From Streptococcus shenyangsis (GTDB lineage Bacteria; Bacillota; Bacilli; Lactobacillales; Streptococcaceae), in NCBI RefSeq assembly GCF_006385785.1, contig NZ_VFSH01000009.1, positions 1 through 64,000 on the forward strand: a stretch of 64,000 bases of DNA, read 5' to 3'. The position numbers and the translations under genes were made by a program. Of the stretch, positions 1 through 11,700 are shown one piece after another. Positions within the stretch are counted from its first letter, which is position 1, and each line of letters starts with the position of its first letter. The notes under the pieces were generated by a model. The model had not been told where the DNA came from, made no database searches, and saw nothing but the letters and a program-made list of their open reading frames with translations.

Positions 1-3000
1 TTGGTGTCTTACGAGCTGGTGTTGTTACATTCACTGGTTGTGATGGTTTCTTGTTCGGTTCTGTTACTGTTCCTGTACCTGGGACAGCTTTCTTAGGAAG
101 TTTGTCATTTGGTACTTTACCTGAACCGTCTTTACCGATTTCAACAGTAATTGTGTTTTCATCTTCACCTGGGATTTCTACCTTAGTACCTGGTGGATAT
201 GTTCCTCCTCCTGGTTTCTTAGGCGTTACAATCGCATCTCCATTTGGTTGTGGAGTAATTTCAATCTCAACTGGAGTTTGAGTTGTTGGTGTTTTAGGAT
301 CTGTTCCATTTTTGATTTCTTCCTCATCTGGAATTCCATCATTATCATCATCTGAATCTTCTTTATCTGGGATTCCGTCTCCATCTGTATCGCGTAAAAT
401 TGGAACTGGAACTTTCACAGTAACTGTCTCGCCACCTTTTGTAACTTTAACCGGAATTTCGACTGTGCGTTCTTCTTCTTTTGGTTTCCAATCATTTACC
501 TCTGGTTTTCCTTTAAGTTTACCTTCATCATCTACTGTTAAACCATTTACTGGGCCATCTACTGTAATGCTTGAACCTGGTTTGTTAGGTGTCACAACTG
601 TAACTGGTGTAATTTGTGCTTTTTCCGGAACTGGTGCTGGATTTGTAACTGTAGCTTCTAAAGGTCCATTTGCTGTTCCTCTAGCTACAGGACTCTCAAG
701 AGTAAGTACACCATCAATGTTCTTAGAAACTTTTGCAGTTACTTCTGTTTTATCTTCAACTTCAGTATCAGAAATTGTTACAACTCCTTCAGGTGATACT
801 GATACTTTATCATCAGACTTACCATTTACAGTCCATTTGCTTCCAGATTTCGTAACTGTTACAGTTTCTGGACTTGTTTGACCTGTCGGTGTATAAGTAA
901 GAGTAATTTTATCAATATCTTGTTGATTAGTACTATCAGGTTGTTTTGGTGGGGTAATTGTTACACTACCATTCTCTTTACCTTCTACGATAGGTGCTGT
1001 TGGTGTTACTGCTAGAATTACTTTACGCTTGATTTCTGCTGGTGCAAATACATCTCTAGTCGTGCTAGTAGCATCTGTCATATTATTAGCTTTAGTACCT
1101 GGGAAGATTGCTGTTGCAGTTCGAGTATATTTACCTGAATTGTCAAGTGTTGTTCCTCGATCTTTATTAACGCCGTTTCTGTCTTTCCAGGTCCAAGTCA
1201 TACCACTTGGTAAATAATTGTTACCACGATCTGCTTTATCTTCACTATCGACTACTTTCAGATAGTTATGCGCATCAATATTTTTAGAACTATTATCTTT
1301 ATTTAATGTTGAAGCAACTGGTACTTTTGCGATACCGTTTTTATCAACATTTTTAGTTTCAATATCAACTACGCGGTACTTGAATTTGAAATCACGGCTA
1401 TCTGAAGGATTACTTCCTTCTACATGAATAGTTGATTCATGTACTCCTAAAGTTTCAGTATCCAATACAGTTCCTGAAGATAAGCGAGTTTTATATTTCT
1501 TATCTTCTGAACTTCCATCTTTACCTGTTTGAGCTGTAAATGTAGATGGAGTTGCTCCTGGATCTGGAGTCACTCCTTTTGGAAGTCCTCCCTTAACTTC
1601 TACTTTAGAAATCACACCAGAGTTATCCGATACTTTTAGCTCTGGGTTAAATGTAGCTCCACGATAAACTGTAAAGATTGGTTCATTAGCAGTTTCTGAT
1701 AACTCTTTTCCATTTAGACTTGCTTTTGGTTTTTCATTATCCACTACATTGAAAACAACATCTCTCTCAGCTTTTTCTGGTGCAAATACTTGGACACTAC
1801 CACGCTGACTTGGATTTTTAGGGAACACCGCAATCGCTTTATGAGTTTGCTTTCCTACTTTAGATAAAGTTACATTCGTATCTGATCCGTTAGCATTGTC
1901 CCAACGGAATTTCATTCCTCCTGGGAAGTGGACATCTGCTTGCGATTCTACAACTGGTTTACCTGACTTGTCTTGCTTACCAGCTGTATTTAGGTATTCA
2001 TTTGGATCACCTGACTTGCTGTTTAATTCGACTGTCTTAGGTGTGTTTTCCACGACAACATCGACAACTTTATACTTCATCAGATAAGTAGCATTATTTA
2101 CACCATCAGAAATTTTGAACTTAGCTACGTGATCTCCTAGTGTTTGTGTATCCGCTACTGTTCCTGTAGATAAAGGAGTTGCATATGGAGCTTTTTCAGT
2201 TTTTCCAGTTTGAGCTGTGTAAGATTGCGGTTGAGATCCTTTTGGTAAGCCCTCAACACTCATCGACGTAATGTTACCTGAATCATCCCATGCTTTAACA
2301 GTCGGATTAAATGTAGCTCCACGATAGACATAAAACTGTGCAGATTGTGGTTCATTCTCTGTTAAACGAATTCCGCCAACCTCAACGATTGGTTTTTGGT
2401 TATCACGTGGTGTTACATTGAAAGTAAATTTTACAGGGTCAGCTTTATTACCTGCATCATCATGAGCTCCGAAAGTAATCTCATGTGGTCCACCAACGTC
2501 TTCTTTCTTAGTTGTAATAGTAATTTCAATTACTTTTTCAGTTTTAGTAATTTTTACATTTTTATTTGTTGCTTGACGAGAAAGAAGTCTATCACCATAT
2601 TTTTTAAGGAAATCATCAGGATCGATAGTAACACTTTTATCATCTTTTGCTGTTATTGTGAAGGTTACTTCTCCACCTTCTACTACTGTTTGGCTTTTTC
2701 GTGAAATTTCTAATGTAGGTTTTTGGGTATCTCGTTCAGGGGTTGGTTTTACAGGAGTACTACGTTCAGAAGTTACTGTTCCACCATTATTCACAACTGT
2801 TTCAGCTGTAATAGGCTTTTCTGGTAGAGTTCCTTTAACTGTAACTTTCGCAGTGCCTCCAGTAGTTTTTCCAGTTCCGATAACTGTATTACCTTCGTAA
2901 AGATTCACTGTCGAACCATCTGGCACTCCGTTTCCGACATTTACAGTAACCTCTTGCCCAGTCTTCCCTGCTTTTTCATTTACAGAGCTTTGATCAATAG

Positions 3001-4999
3001 TAGGTTGATTTGGAATAACCTTTAATGTAGCAGTAGCAGTATTTGAAGAATTGTCGCTGTAGGTAGCTTTTACTTGACGCTGGAATACTCCTGCTGTACC
3101 AGTACTTGGTTGTCCATTTGGCCAACTCCAAGACGTGTTGTTAGGAAAACTTGTACTTCCATCCTTACGCGCTACAAAACCAATTTCTACTGGTTTATTT
3201 AAATTTCCAAGAGGTTCATCGACTTTCTTTGTAACCTCTTTACCGATAATAGGGTATTTTGTACTTTGTTTAACAGTCGGTTCTACATTTTCATTAGGTT
3301 CTTTCCCTGACACGAAAGTATAGGATTGGTGCGTTGTCAGACCAAAACTGCTTGCAACACCTATAGTAAATGCTTGTCTAACTTCTTCATCCGTTACATC
3401 TGGTCTTAATTTTGCTTTTAGATGCATATGAACAGCAGCTGTTTTATCGTTAGTTTTCAATCCTAACCCATAACTCTTGTCTTTGTGATTCCCTTCTAAT
3501 TTTACAGCCTTTTCCAAATCAGGCTCATATCGATTCGCCTTAAAGATATCCCTCATATCTTTCCAATGATCTCCTGATGCACGGACACCTGCACTGTTAA
3601 AATAGGTAAATCCATTCTGACTTCGCTCATTATCATTTGCAAAGTGGTAATTCAGTTTCCTTTCAAGATAAAATTTCTCTGGATTTTGTGAGAGTGTCCC
3701 ACCTTCATTTTGATTATTTCTACGATAGATTTCAAAGTATAAATCTCTAATAGCGTCTGTTTTATAATATCCGTTAGGTTGCAAATCTAAGATTTTAGGT
3801 TGCAACAATAGTCTATATGCCTGTTGATAACTATGTTCAGCTATGTTTTGACCGTTATTATTAAAGAACACATCGTAAACTACATATTTTTGCCCATCAA
3901 TCGTCTCAATTCGACCGGTCATATCCACTTTTTGCTCTACGAATTGTCTGTCGTTATTCCTCTTATTCCCATCTCTATCACTTCCATAGAAACGTTGATA
4001 AGATAATAGATTGTCTTGATTGGTCCATCTTGAAGATACCGTTGCAGCTCTTCCACCTGTTCCTTGACCCATGCTCTTGCCATTACGCGGATCATGAGAA
4101 CCTGAACTCAAACGCGTTGTAGCGTTTTTAACAGAGTTAAACATTCTCTTCACAAGTTTGTTCATATCTTCAACTTCATTCAGAGAAACTGTTGTATTTT
4201 CAAGAACACCTTGGGCTAAGCCCAATAGTTCATTGGCTTTTTCAAGAACTTCTTTGCTAGTCTCCTGCTCAGGCAATTCCAGAACTGCTGCCTTCAATTG
4301 ATCTACAGATACTTTCAAAGCATCTTTTTTAGCTGATACAGTTTGGCTCTCTTCGCTTGCGCTTACTTCAGGAGAAGATTGGTTGGCTAGGTTATCAGCT
4401 TGCTTCTCAGTTTTATCTACTTGTTTATCTACTTGTTTATCTACTTGTTTATCTACTTGAACCTCAGTTGCTTCCTTAGCAGCTGATACGACTGTCACAT
4501 CTTTAGACAAGAGTACCGCAAGCTCATCAATATCCTTTTGAGCTAGCTCAGAACTTTCTAAGGCTTCTTTCCCTTTTTGAAGTCTATCTTTGACAGATGA
4601 TACTACTGACTCGTCAAGGTTTAATTTAGTTGAAAGAAGAGCATTTAATTCTTCAACTACTTTTCTTAACTTGGCTTTATCAACTGTAGGCGCGCTATTT
4701 TCAGGAACTGCAGGCACTTGATTTTCTGGTGATTTATGTCCTTCATCTACTTTGTTTGCAGTAGATTCTGTAACATCCTCAGGCAAATCAACCTTACTTT
4801 CAGGTGTTACTACACCAGCAGTAGAGTGTGAAGTCTTGTCGACTAGACTATCCGCACTCGCAACGCGGGCACCTAAAAACATCAGCGCTGCAACAGCAAC
4901 TGAAGCGGCACCGAAACTATACTTACGAATAGAAAAGCGCAAAACTTTTTCACGTTGCTGGCGCCTGATTCTATTGAGTGAATTTGATTTATTTTCCAT
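1..4999 (-). CDS. Giant YSIRK-type cell-wall surface protein, C-terminus beyond window
   Basis: The frame is open from an ATG at 4997-4999, preceded by AAGGAGGAACA, to the window edge, giving about 1,666 codons without a stop. Residues 1-49 are an export signal with FSIRKYSFGAAS at 22-33 and a likely cut after VASA. A charged helical stretch follows (about 60-290) with four VDKQ repeats near 181-198. An aromatic-rich globular segment (about 300-560) is one I do not recognise. Beyond it are proline-rich Ig-like beta modules, two of which share the pattern TFNP..KV.D..G. Near residues 1533-1560 is a calcium-type Asp-rich stretch containing DTDGDGIPD, then a KKPGGGTYPPGTKVEIPGE module also found in the neighbouring protein. 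The sortase motif would lie outside the window. Probably an adhesin (inferred); the ligand is unknown. Confidence 0.85.
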   Translation of the reverse strand, partial: MENKSNSLNRIRRQQREKVLRFSIRKYSFGAASVAVAALMFLGARVASADSLVDKTSHSTAGVVTPESKVDLPEDVTESTANKVDEGHKSPENQVPAVPENSAPTVDKAKLRKVVEELNALLSTKLNLDESVVSSVKDRLQKGKEALESSELAQKDIDELAVLLSKDVTVVSAAKEATEVQVDKQVDKQVDKQVDKTEKQADNLANQSSPEVSASEESQTVSAKKDALKVSVDQLKAAVLELPEQETSKEVLEKANELLGLAQGVLENTTVSLNEVEDMNKLVKRMFNSVKNATTRLSSGSHDPRNGKSMGQGTGGRAATVSSRWTNQDNLLSYQRFYGSDRDGNKRNNDRQFVEQKVDMTGRIETIDGQKYVVYDVFFNNNGQNIAEHSYQQAYRLLLQPKILDLQPNGYYKTDAIRDLYFEIYRRNNQNEGGTLSQNPEKFYLERKLNYHFANDNERSQNGFTYFNSAGVRASGDHWKDMRDIFKANRYEPDLEKAVKLEGNHKDKSYGLGLKTNDKTAAVHMHLKAKLRPDVTDEEVRQAFTIGVASSFGLTTHQSYTFVSGKEPNENVEPTVKQSTKYPIIGKEVTKKVDEPLGNLNKPVEIGFVARKDGSTSFPNNTSWSWPNGQPSTGTAGVFQRQVKATYSDNSSNTATATLKVIPNQPTIDQSSVNEKAGKTGQEVTVNVGNGVPDGSTVNLYEGNTVIGTGKTTGGTAKVTVKGTLPEKPITAETVVNNGGTVTSERSTPVKPTPERDTQKPTLEISRKSQTVVEGGEVTFTITAKDDKSVTIDPDDFLKKYGDRLLSRQATNKNVKITKTEKVIEITITTKKEDVGGPHEITFGAHDDAGNKADPVKFTFNVTPRDNQKPIVEVGGIRLTENEPQSAQFYVYRGATFNPTVKAWDDSGNITSMSVEGLPKGSQPQSYTAQTGKTEKAPYATPLSTGTVADTQTLGDHVAKFKISDGVNNATYLMKYKVVDVVVENTPKTVELNSKSGDPNEYLNTAGKQDKSGKPVVESQADVHFPGGMKFRWDNANGSDTNVTLSKVGKQTHKAIAVFPKNPSQRGSVQVFAPEKAERDVVFNVVDNEKPKASLNGKELSETANEPIFTVYRGATFNPELKVSDNSGVISKVEVKGGLPKGVTPDPGATPSTFTAQTGKDGSSEDKKYKTRLSSGTVLDTETLGVHESTIHVEGSNPSDSRDFKFKYRVVDIETKNVDKNGIAKVPVASTLNKDNSSKNIDAHNYLKVVDSEDKADRGNNYLPSGMTWTWKDRNGVNKDRGTTLDNSGKYTRTATAIFPGTKANNMTDATSTTRDVFAPAEIKRKVILAVTPTAPIVEGKENGSVTITPPKQPDSTNQQDIDKITLTYTPTGQTSPETVTVTKSGSKWTVNGKSDDKVSVSPEGVVTISDTEVEDKTEVTAKVSKNIDGVLTLESPVARGTANGPLEATVTNPAPVPEKAQITPVTVVTPNKPGSSITVDGPVNGLTVDDEGKLKGKPEVNDWKPKEEERTVEIPVKVTKGGETVTVKVPVPILRDTDGDGIPDKEDSDDDNDGIPDEEEIKNGTDPKTPTTQTPVEIEITPQPNGDAIVTPKKPGGGTYPPGTKVEIPGEDENTITVEIGKDGSGKVPNDKLPKKAVPGTGTVTEPNKKPSQPVNVTTPARKTP
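4405..4460. repeat. 12-bp tandem repeat (four VDKQ units) within surface-protein gene
   Basis: The unit TTATCTACTTGT recurs about four times in perfect or near-perfect register. It encodes VDKQ four times in the N-terminal helical part of the surface protein. Because the unit is a multiple of three, gain or loss of copies would change protein length without a frameshift. Confidence 0.8.
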
Positions 5000-5709
5000 T
5001 GTTCCTCCTTATGTTAAAATACAAAATCAAATTAAAAGCAATATTCCCTCTGGGAATAAAACAATAAAAACCACTATGATGGACATTTCACATCACAGTT
5101 TTGACAGCTAGATTATACCACTTTCAATATATTTAATCCATTAAAATGGTATAAACACAAGCAATCCAAAGAAAGCGCAATCAGCAAATATATAATAATT
5201 AAAAACAACTCTGAATAACGATAAATATCCCATCCTTAATTTTAAAATATTCTTCAGATATGCCCTATAAATATAACTTTATATTATTACAAAATCAAAA
5301 AAATAAATTTCTTCCTTAAAAAACAAATATATAATAGTTTTAATTAAAAATCCTATCATTGGTTCCGTGTACCTATAATTTTAAAGTATATACTTATACA
5401 ACAATATTTCTTGAATAGTCTATCAACAAAAGGGGAACCTTGATTTCAAATGAGTATCGCAGATTGAAGCTAGAATAGTATAACATGACTTCTAATTCAT
5501 TTTTAAAAATTAATCTAAATCCCCTAATCGATTTGTACATATTTTATTTCAACCCATGATCTCTAGGTACGAATATTGATATCTACTTTTTTCTAGAATA
5601 CGACAACAGCCTTGTACCTCTTGAAATGAGGAACAAGGCCGTTTCTTTATCTTTTACATTCATTGTCCACTTAACAATGAACAATTCATATTTTGACTAC
5701 ATTTTTATT
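5000..5709. other. Intergenic region: promoter of the partial surface-protein gene, decayed repeat, hairpin
   Basis: No supportable gene in 710 bp. An extended -10 box (TGGTATAAT on the minus strand, TATAAT at 5112-5117) would give the left gene a leader of about 105 nt. At about 5460-5560 is a decayed element also seen at 32708-32800. At about 5609-5640 is a 12-bp hairpin (GCCTTGTACCTC pairing with GAGGAACAAGGC with one mismatch) just downstream of the lipase-repeat gene. It is a possible terminator, though its T-rich side faces the plus strand. Confidence 0.6.
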
Positions 5710-8700
5710 TTAGTCTTCTTTTTTCTTTCCAATAAGAAATCTGAGACCGCCTAGCATACCAAGAAGTCCTAGAGATGCAAGAGTAGCATTTGATTCTGTT
5801 CCTGTATTTGGTAATACAGTTTGAGAATCATTTGACTTAGCTCCGTTATCAACAGTAGTCTTAGTATCTACCTGATCTGTACTCGGAGTAACTGCATCTG
5901 GAATTGGAGTTGGTGATGCAGGTGTGTCTTGACCAGAACCACCATTCGTATCAGGTGTCACTGGTGCAACTGGAATAGGAGCTGGAGTTGTTAGCTCAGG
6001 TGTATCATGACCAGAATTTTCATTAATATCAGGTGTTACTGGCGCAACTGGAATTGTATTTGGATTTGTACTTCCACTTACTTTTCTGAAAATGTGAGTC
6101 ATTACTGGTTCATTTTCATCAATCACAGTTCGTACAAATTCATATCCAAGAATTGATCCATGTTCAGCATCCTTTTCACTACCTGACTTAACAGATGGTT
6201 TCAATACATTTTCATCTTCATCAATCCAGTGAACCTCAATCATGAGCTCTGGCAATTCAATTGAATCTGGTAATACACCATTTTCAAAAATTGTTACATT
6301 AGGCGGAGTTGCTGGATTTGGAGTTGTACTTCCACTTACTTTTCTGAACATGTGAGTAATTACTGGTTCGTTTTCAGAAATCACAGTTCGTACAAATTCA
6401 TATCCAAAAATTGATCCATGTTCAGCATCCTTTTCACTACCTGTCTTAACAGTTGGTTTCAATGCATTTCCAGCTTCATCAATCCAGTGAACCTCAATAG
6501 TTAATTCTGGTAAAGTAATTGACCCAGGCAGTTCACCGTTTTCAACTATTACCTTAGTTTGAGTTGTTACATTAGGAACTTCCACAGAAGGTTTACCTGG
6601 ATCAGTAGTCTTACCTATACCTGGTTTTTCTACATCAGGTAGACCACTGTTTGGTACTTTACCTTTACCAACTTCACCTGGGATTTCGACCTTAGTTCCT
6701 AGTGGATATGTTGAGCCACCTGGTTTCTTCGGTGTTACTGTAACTTCACCTGTCTTAGGATCTTGTTCTATCTCTACTTTTGGTTCTTTCGCTTTACCAT
6801 AAGTTCGAACTGTTGTTGGAGTTACCTTACCTGTTTTTGGATCAACTTCATAGGTAGTGGTATCAATCACATCACGACCTTCAGGATCTTTAGATTGTTC
6901 AACCTTAGTTTTCGCACCAACTTTAACGACTGTCTTACCTGATGGGGTGACGACTGGGTTACCAACGTGTGCTGTGATATGACCGTCCTTTGGATCTACA
7001 TCATAAGTGGTTGTAGTAACTGTTTTACCTTTTTCACCCTCAATACGCTCATCTGATGTACCGAAGTCTTTTTCAACATCTTTAACGTATTCCACTTCTG
7101 GTTCAATCGGCGTTTCTACTACTTTGTCTTTAGCTGGAACTTTGACAATTGTTGCTGTTGGATTTACTACTACTGGTTCTCCTACTCTTTCTGTAATTGT
7201 TCCATCTGCTGGATTTACTTCGTAAGTAGTTGTTGTTGTACGTGAACCTGCTTGGCCTGCTTCTTCTACATTGTCTTGTCCTTTGTCGCGTGTATCATCT
7301 TTTACGTATTTCTTAGGTGATGGGATTTCTGTTGTTTCTACTTTATCCTTAGCTGCGACTTTGACAATAGTATTAGTTGGTTCTTTCGTACGAGCTGGTT
7401 GACCAACTACAGGCGTTATCTTACCAGTCTTCGAATCTACTGTGTACGTTGTGGTGATTGTTTCCTCTCCTGGAGTTCCTTCTCGTCTAACTGATTCTGA
7501 ATCTTTATCACGACTATCGTCTTTTTCATAGACAACAGGGGATGGTACAGGTCTTGTCTCTGTCGTTGGTTCTTTGCTTGTTCCATATGTTCGAACTGTT
7601 GTCGGAGTTACCTTACCTGTTTTCGGATCAACTTCATAGGTAGTGGTATCAATCACATCACGACCCTGGTCATCCTTATTACGTTCAACCTTAGTTTTAG
7701 CTCCTACTTTAACGATTGTCTTACCTGCTGGAGTGACGACTGGATTACCAACGTGCTCTGTGATATGACCGTCCTTTGGATCTACATCGTAAGCAGTTAT
7801 AGTAACTGTTTTACCTTTTTCACCCTCAGTACGCTGATCTGGTGTACCGAAGTCTTTTTCAACATCTTTAACGTATTCCACTTCTGGTTCAATCGAGATT
7901 TCTACGACTTTGTCTTTGGCCGAGACCTTGACCACTGTAGTAGTTGAAAGTTTGATAACAGGTTGACCTTCATGTGGAATGAGGCTGCCGTCTGTAGGAT
8001 TAACTGCATATGTTGTGGTTACTGTTCTGGTACCTGGAGTACCAGCTACTGTTACATTAGCTTCACCTTTGGCTCTTGTGGCATCTTTTTCATAACGAAC
8101 ACTTGGCTCAAGTTGGGTAACAACAACTGTAGATTTGGCACCACTTTGTTTGAAGATTTCCTTTTTCTCTGTTGGAGTAAGGGTAGCTGTACTTGCATTG
8201 ACCGCGTAACTTGTAGTCTTCTTAACCACGTCGTCGCCTTCTTTTAGATATTCAACCTCATCTTTGGCTGGGACCCTAACCACTGTAGGTTTTGATGGAA
8301 CTACCACTGCCGGTTCTTCATGCGGAACAAGACTGCCATCTGTAGGATTAACTGTGTAGGTGGTAGTTACTGTACTTGTTCCTGGGGTACCAGCTGTTGT
8401 TACATTAGCTTCACCTTTAGCTCTCGTGGCATCTTTCTCATAACGGACACTTGGCTCAAGTGGTGTAACGATAACTTTAGATTTAGCACCGTTTCTCTTG
8501 AAGATTTCTGTTGTCTCTGTTGGAGTTAGGGAGCCCGTACTTGCATTGACCGCGTAAGTTATGGTCTTCTTAACAACATCATCGCCTTCTTTGAGGTATT
8601 CAACCTCGTCTTTAGCTGGCACCTTGACCACTGTCGGAGTCGAAGGGATGGTAACAGGTTGGCCTTCATATGGAATGAGACTGCCATCTGCAGGGTTAAC

Positions 8701-11700
8701 AGTATAAGTAGTAGTGACTGTGCTTGTTCCTGGTGTACCAACTGTTGTTACATTATCTTCACCTTTGGCTTTTGTGGCGTCTTTTTCATAACGAACACTT
8801 GGCTCTAGTTTGGTAACGGCAACTGTAGATTTAGCACCATTTTGTTTGAAGATTTCCTTTTTCTCTGTTGGAGTAAGAGCACCGGTACTTGAATTGACCG
8901 CGTAACTTGTAGTCTTCTTAACCACGTTGTCGCCTTCTTTGAGGTATTCGACCTCATCTTTAGCTGAAACTTTGACCACTGTAGGAGTTGACGGTTTGAT
9001 AACTGGTTGGCCTTCATGTGGAATGAGACTGCCATCTGTCGGATTAACTGTGTAGGTGGTAGTTACTGTTCTTGTTCCTGGTGTACCATCTGTTGTTACA
9101 TTAGTTTCACCTTTGGCTCTTGTGACATCTTTTTCATAACGAACACTTGGCTCAAGTTGGGTAACAACAACTGTAGATTTGGCACCACTTTGTTTGAAGA
9201 TTTCCTTTTTCTCTGTTGGAGTAAGGGTAGCTGTACTTGCATTGACCGCGTAACTTGTAGTCTTCTTAACCACGTCGTCGCCTTCTTTTAGATATTCAAC
9301 CTCATCTTTGGCTGGGACCCTAACCACTGTAGGTTTTGATGGGACTACTACTGCTAGCTCTTCATGTGGAATGAGACTGCCATCTGTAGGATTCACAGTA
9401 TAAGTAGTAGTGACTGTGCTTGTACCTGGAGTACCAGCTACTGTTACATTTTCTCCACCTCTAGCTCTTGTAGCATCTTTATCATAACGAACACTTGGCT
9501 CAAGTGGGGTAACAACAACTGTAGATTTGGCACCATTTTGTTTGAAGATTTCCTTTTTCTCTGTTGGAGTAAGGGTACCTGTACTTGCATTGACCGCGTA
9601 ACTCGTAGTCTTCTTAACCACGTCGTCGCCTTCTTTGAGGTATTCAACCTCATCTTGGGCTGGGACTTTGACTACTGTCGAAATTGACGATTTGATAACT
9701 GGTTTGCCTTCATGTGGAATGAGGCTGCCATCTGTCGGATTAACTGTATAGGTGGTAGTTACTGTACTTGTCCCTGGAGTACCAGCTGTTGTTACATTAG
9801 CTTCACCTTTGGCTCTTGTGGCGTCTTTTTCATAACGAACAATTGGCTCAAGTGGTGTAACCACAACTGTTGATTTGGCACCATCTTGCTTGAACACTTC
9901 CTTTTTCTCTATTGAAGTAAGGGTACCTGTACTCGCATTGACTTGGTAACTTGTAGTCTTCTTAACAACGTCATCGCCTTCTTTGAGGTATTCAACCTCA
10001 TCTTTGGCTGGAACTTTGACCACCGTAGGAGTTGACGATTTGATAACTGGTTTTCCTTCATGTGGAATAAGGCTACCATCTGTAGGATTAACCGTGTAGG
10101 TGGTAGTTACTGTTCTTGTACCTGAAGTACCAGCTGTTGTTACATTAGCTTCACCTTTGGGTCTTGTAGCGTCTTTTTCATAACGAACACTTGGCTTAAG
10201 TGGTGTAACCACAACTTTAGATTTGGCACCTTTTAGATTGGCAACGTCTTTCCTTACTGTTGGAGTAAGAGCACCTGTACTGGCATTGACCGCATAAGTG
10301 GTTGTCTTCTTAACAACATTATCGCCTTCTTTGAGGTATTCAATCTCATCTTTGGCTGGAACTTTGACCACCGTAGGAGTTGACTGTTTGATGACGGGTT
10401 TTCCTTCATGTGGAATAAGGCTACCATCTGTAGGATTAACCGTGTAGGTGGTAGTTACTGTTCTTGTACCTGAAGTACCAGCTACTGTGATTTTTGCTTC
10501 ACCTTTGGCTCTTGTGGCATCTTTTTCATAACGAACATTTGGCTTAAGTGGTGTAACCACAATTTTAGATTTGGCACCTTTTGGATTGGCAACATCTTTC
10601 CTTACTGTTGGAGTAAGAGCTCCTGTACTTGCATTGACCGCGTAAGTGGTTGTCTTCTTAACAACATCATCACCGTCTTTGAGGTACTCAACCTCATCTT
10701 TGGCTGGAACTTTGACCACCGTAGGAGTTGACTGTTTGATGACGGGTTTGCCCTCATGCGGAATGAGGCTACCATCTGCAGGGTTAACAGTATAAGTTGT
10801 AGTGACTGTTCTAGTGCCTGAAGTACCAGCTGTTGTTACATTTTTTCCGCCCTTAGCTCTCGTAGCGTCTTTTTCATAACGAACACTTGGCTGTAATGGC
10901 GTAACAACAACCTTAGCCTTGGCACCATTTTGTTTGAAGATTTCCTTTTTCTCTGTTGGAGTAAGAGCTCCTGTACTTGCATTGACCATGTAAGTGGTTA
11001 TCTTCTTAACCACATCATCGCCTTCTTTGAGGTATGTAACCTCATCCTTAGCTGGGACTTTGACCACTGTCGGTTTTGATGGGACTACTACTGCCGGTTC
11101 TTCATGCGAAACAAGGCTACCATCTGTCGGATTGACTGTGTAGGTTGTAGTTACTGTTCTAGTGCCTGGAGTACCAGCTTCTGTTACATTTGCCCCACCT
11201 TTGGCTCTCGTAGCGTCTTTTTCATAACGAACACTTGGCTCGATTGACGTAACCACAACTGTTGATTTGGCACCATCTTTCTTGAACACTTCATCAAGTG
11301 TATTTTTAGTAATCTGCCCTGTATCGGGATCTTTGATACTAACAGTTGTTGACTTAATGATGTCATCTCCACGTTTACTATATACAACAGTTTCTCCAAC
11401 TTTTTCTACAGATTTAGCTGTTGTCATTTTTTTATCTTGATAACCTGTCCCATCTAAGGAAATTCGTTTCCCAGACATGAACTCTGATCGTCTATTAATC
11501 ATATCGGCTTCAAAATAAGAACGTGAACTATGACCTCCTTTTGTATCCCCAACATTTATGACAACATCACTATCATTACTGACACTTTTTCCTATAGTAG
11601 AATCATTATTAACTATATAATGTGTCATTTTTCCAGACTTAGCTATGTTTTTACTGTCTAATCCTTTTTGCCAAAATTCAGATGATGAGAAATAACTTGT

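Noticed and set aside
312-881. 189-residue plus-strand frame
   Set aside because: Antisense shadow of the Ser/Thr/Pro-rich surface protein; low complexity and no start signals.
7963-9687. Cys/Trp-rich plus-strand open frames repeated along the repeat array
   Set aside because: They are the antisense reading of the repeat-encoding gene; they recur only because the unit repeats, have no ribosome sites, and the minus-strand frame is clearly coding.
7940-11300. Regular direct repeats as a possible CRISPR array
   Set aside because: The period is about 348 bp and the whole unit is coding and similar; there are no short repeats with unique spacers and no cas genes.
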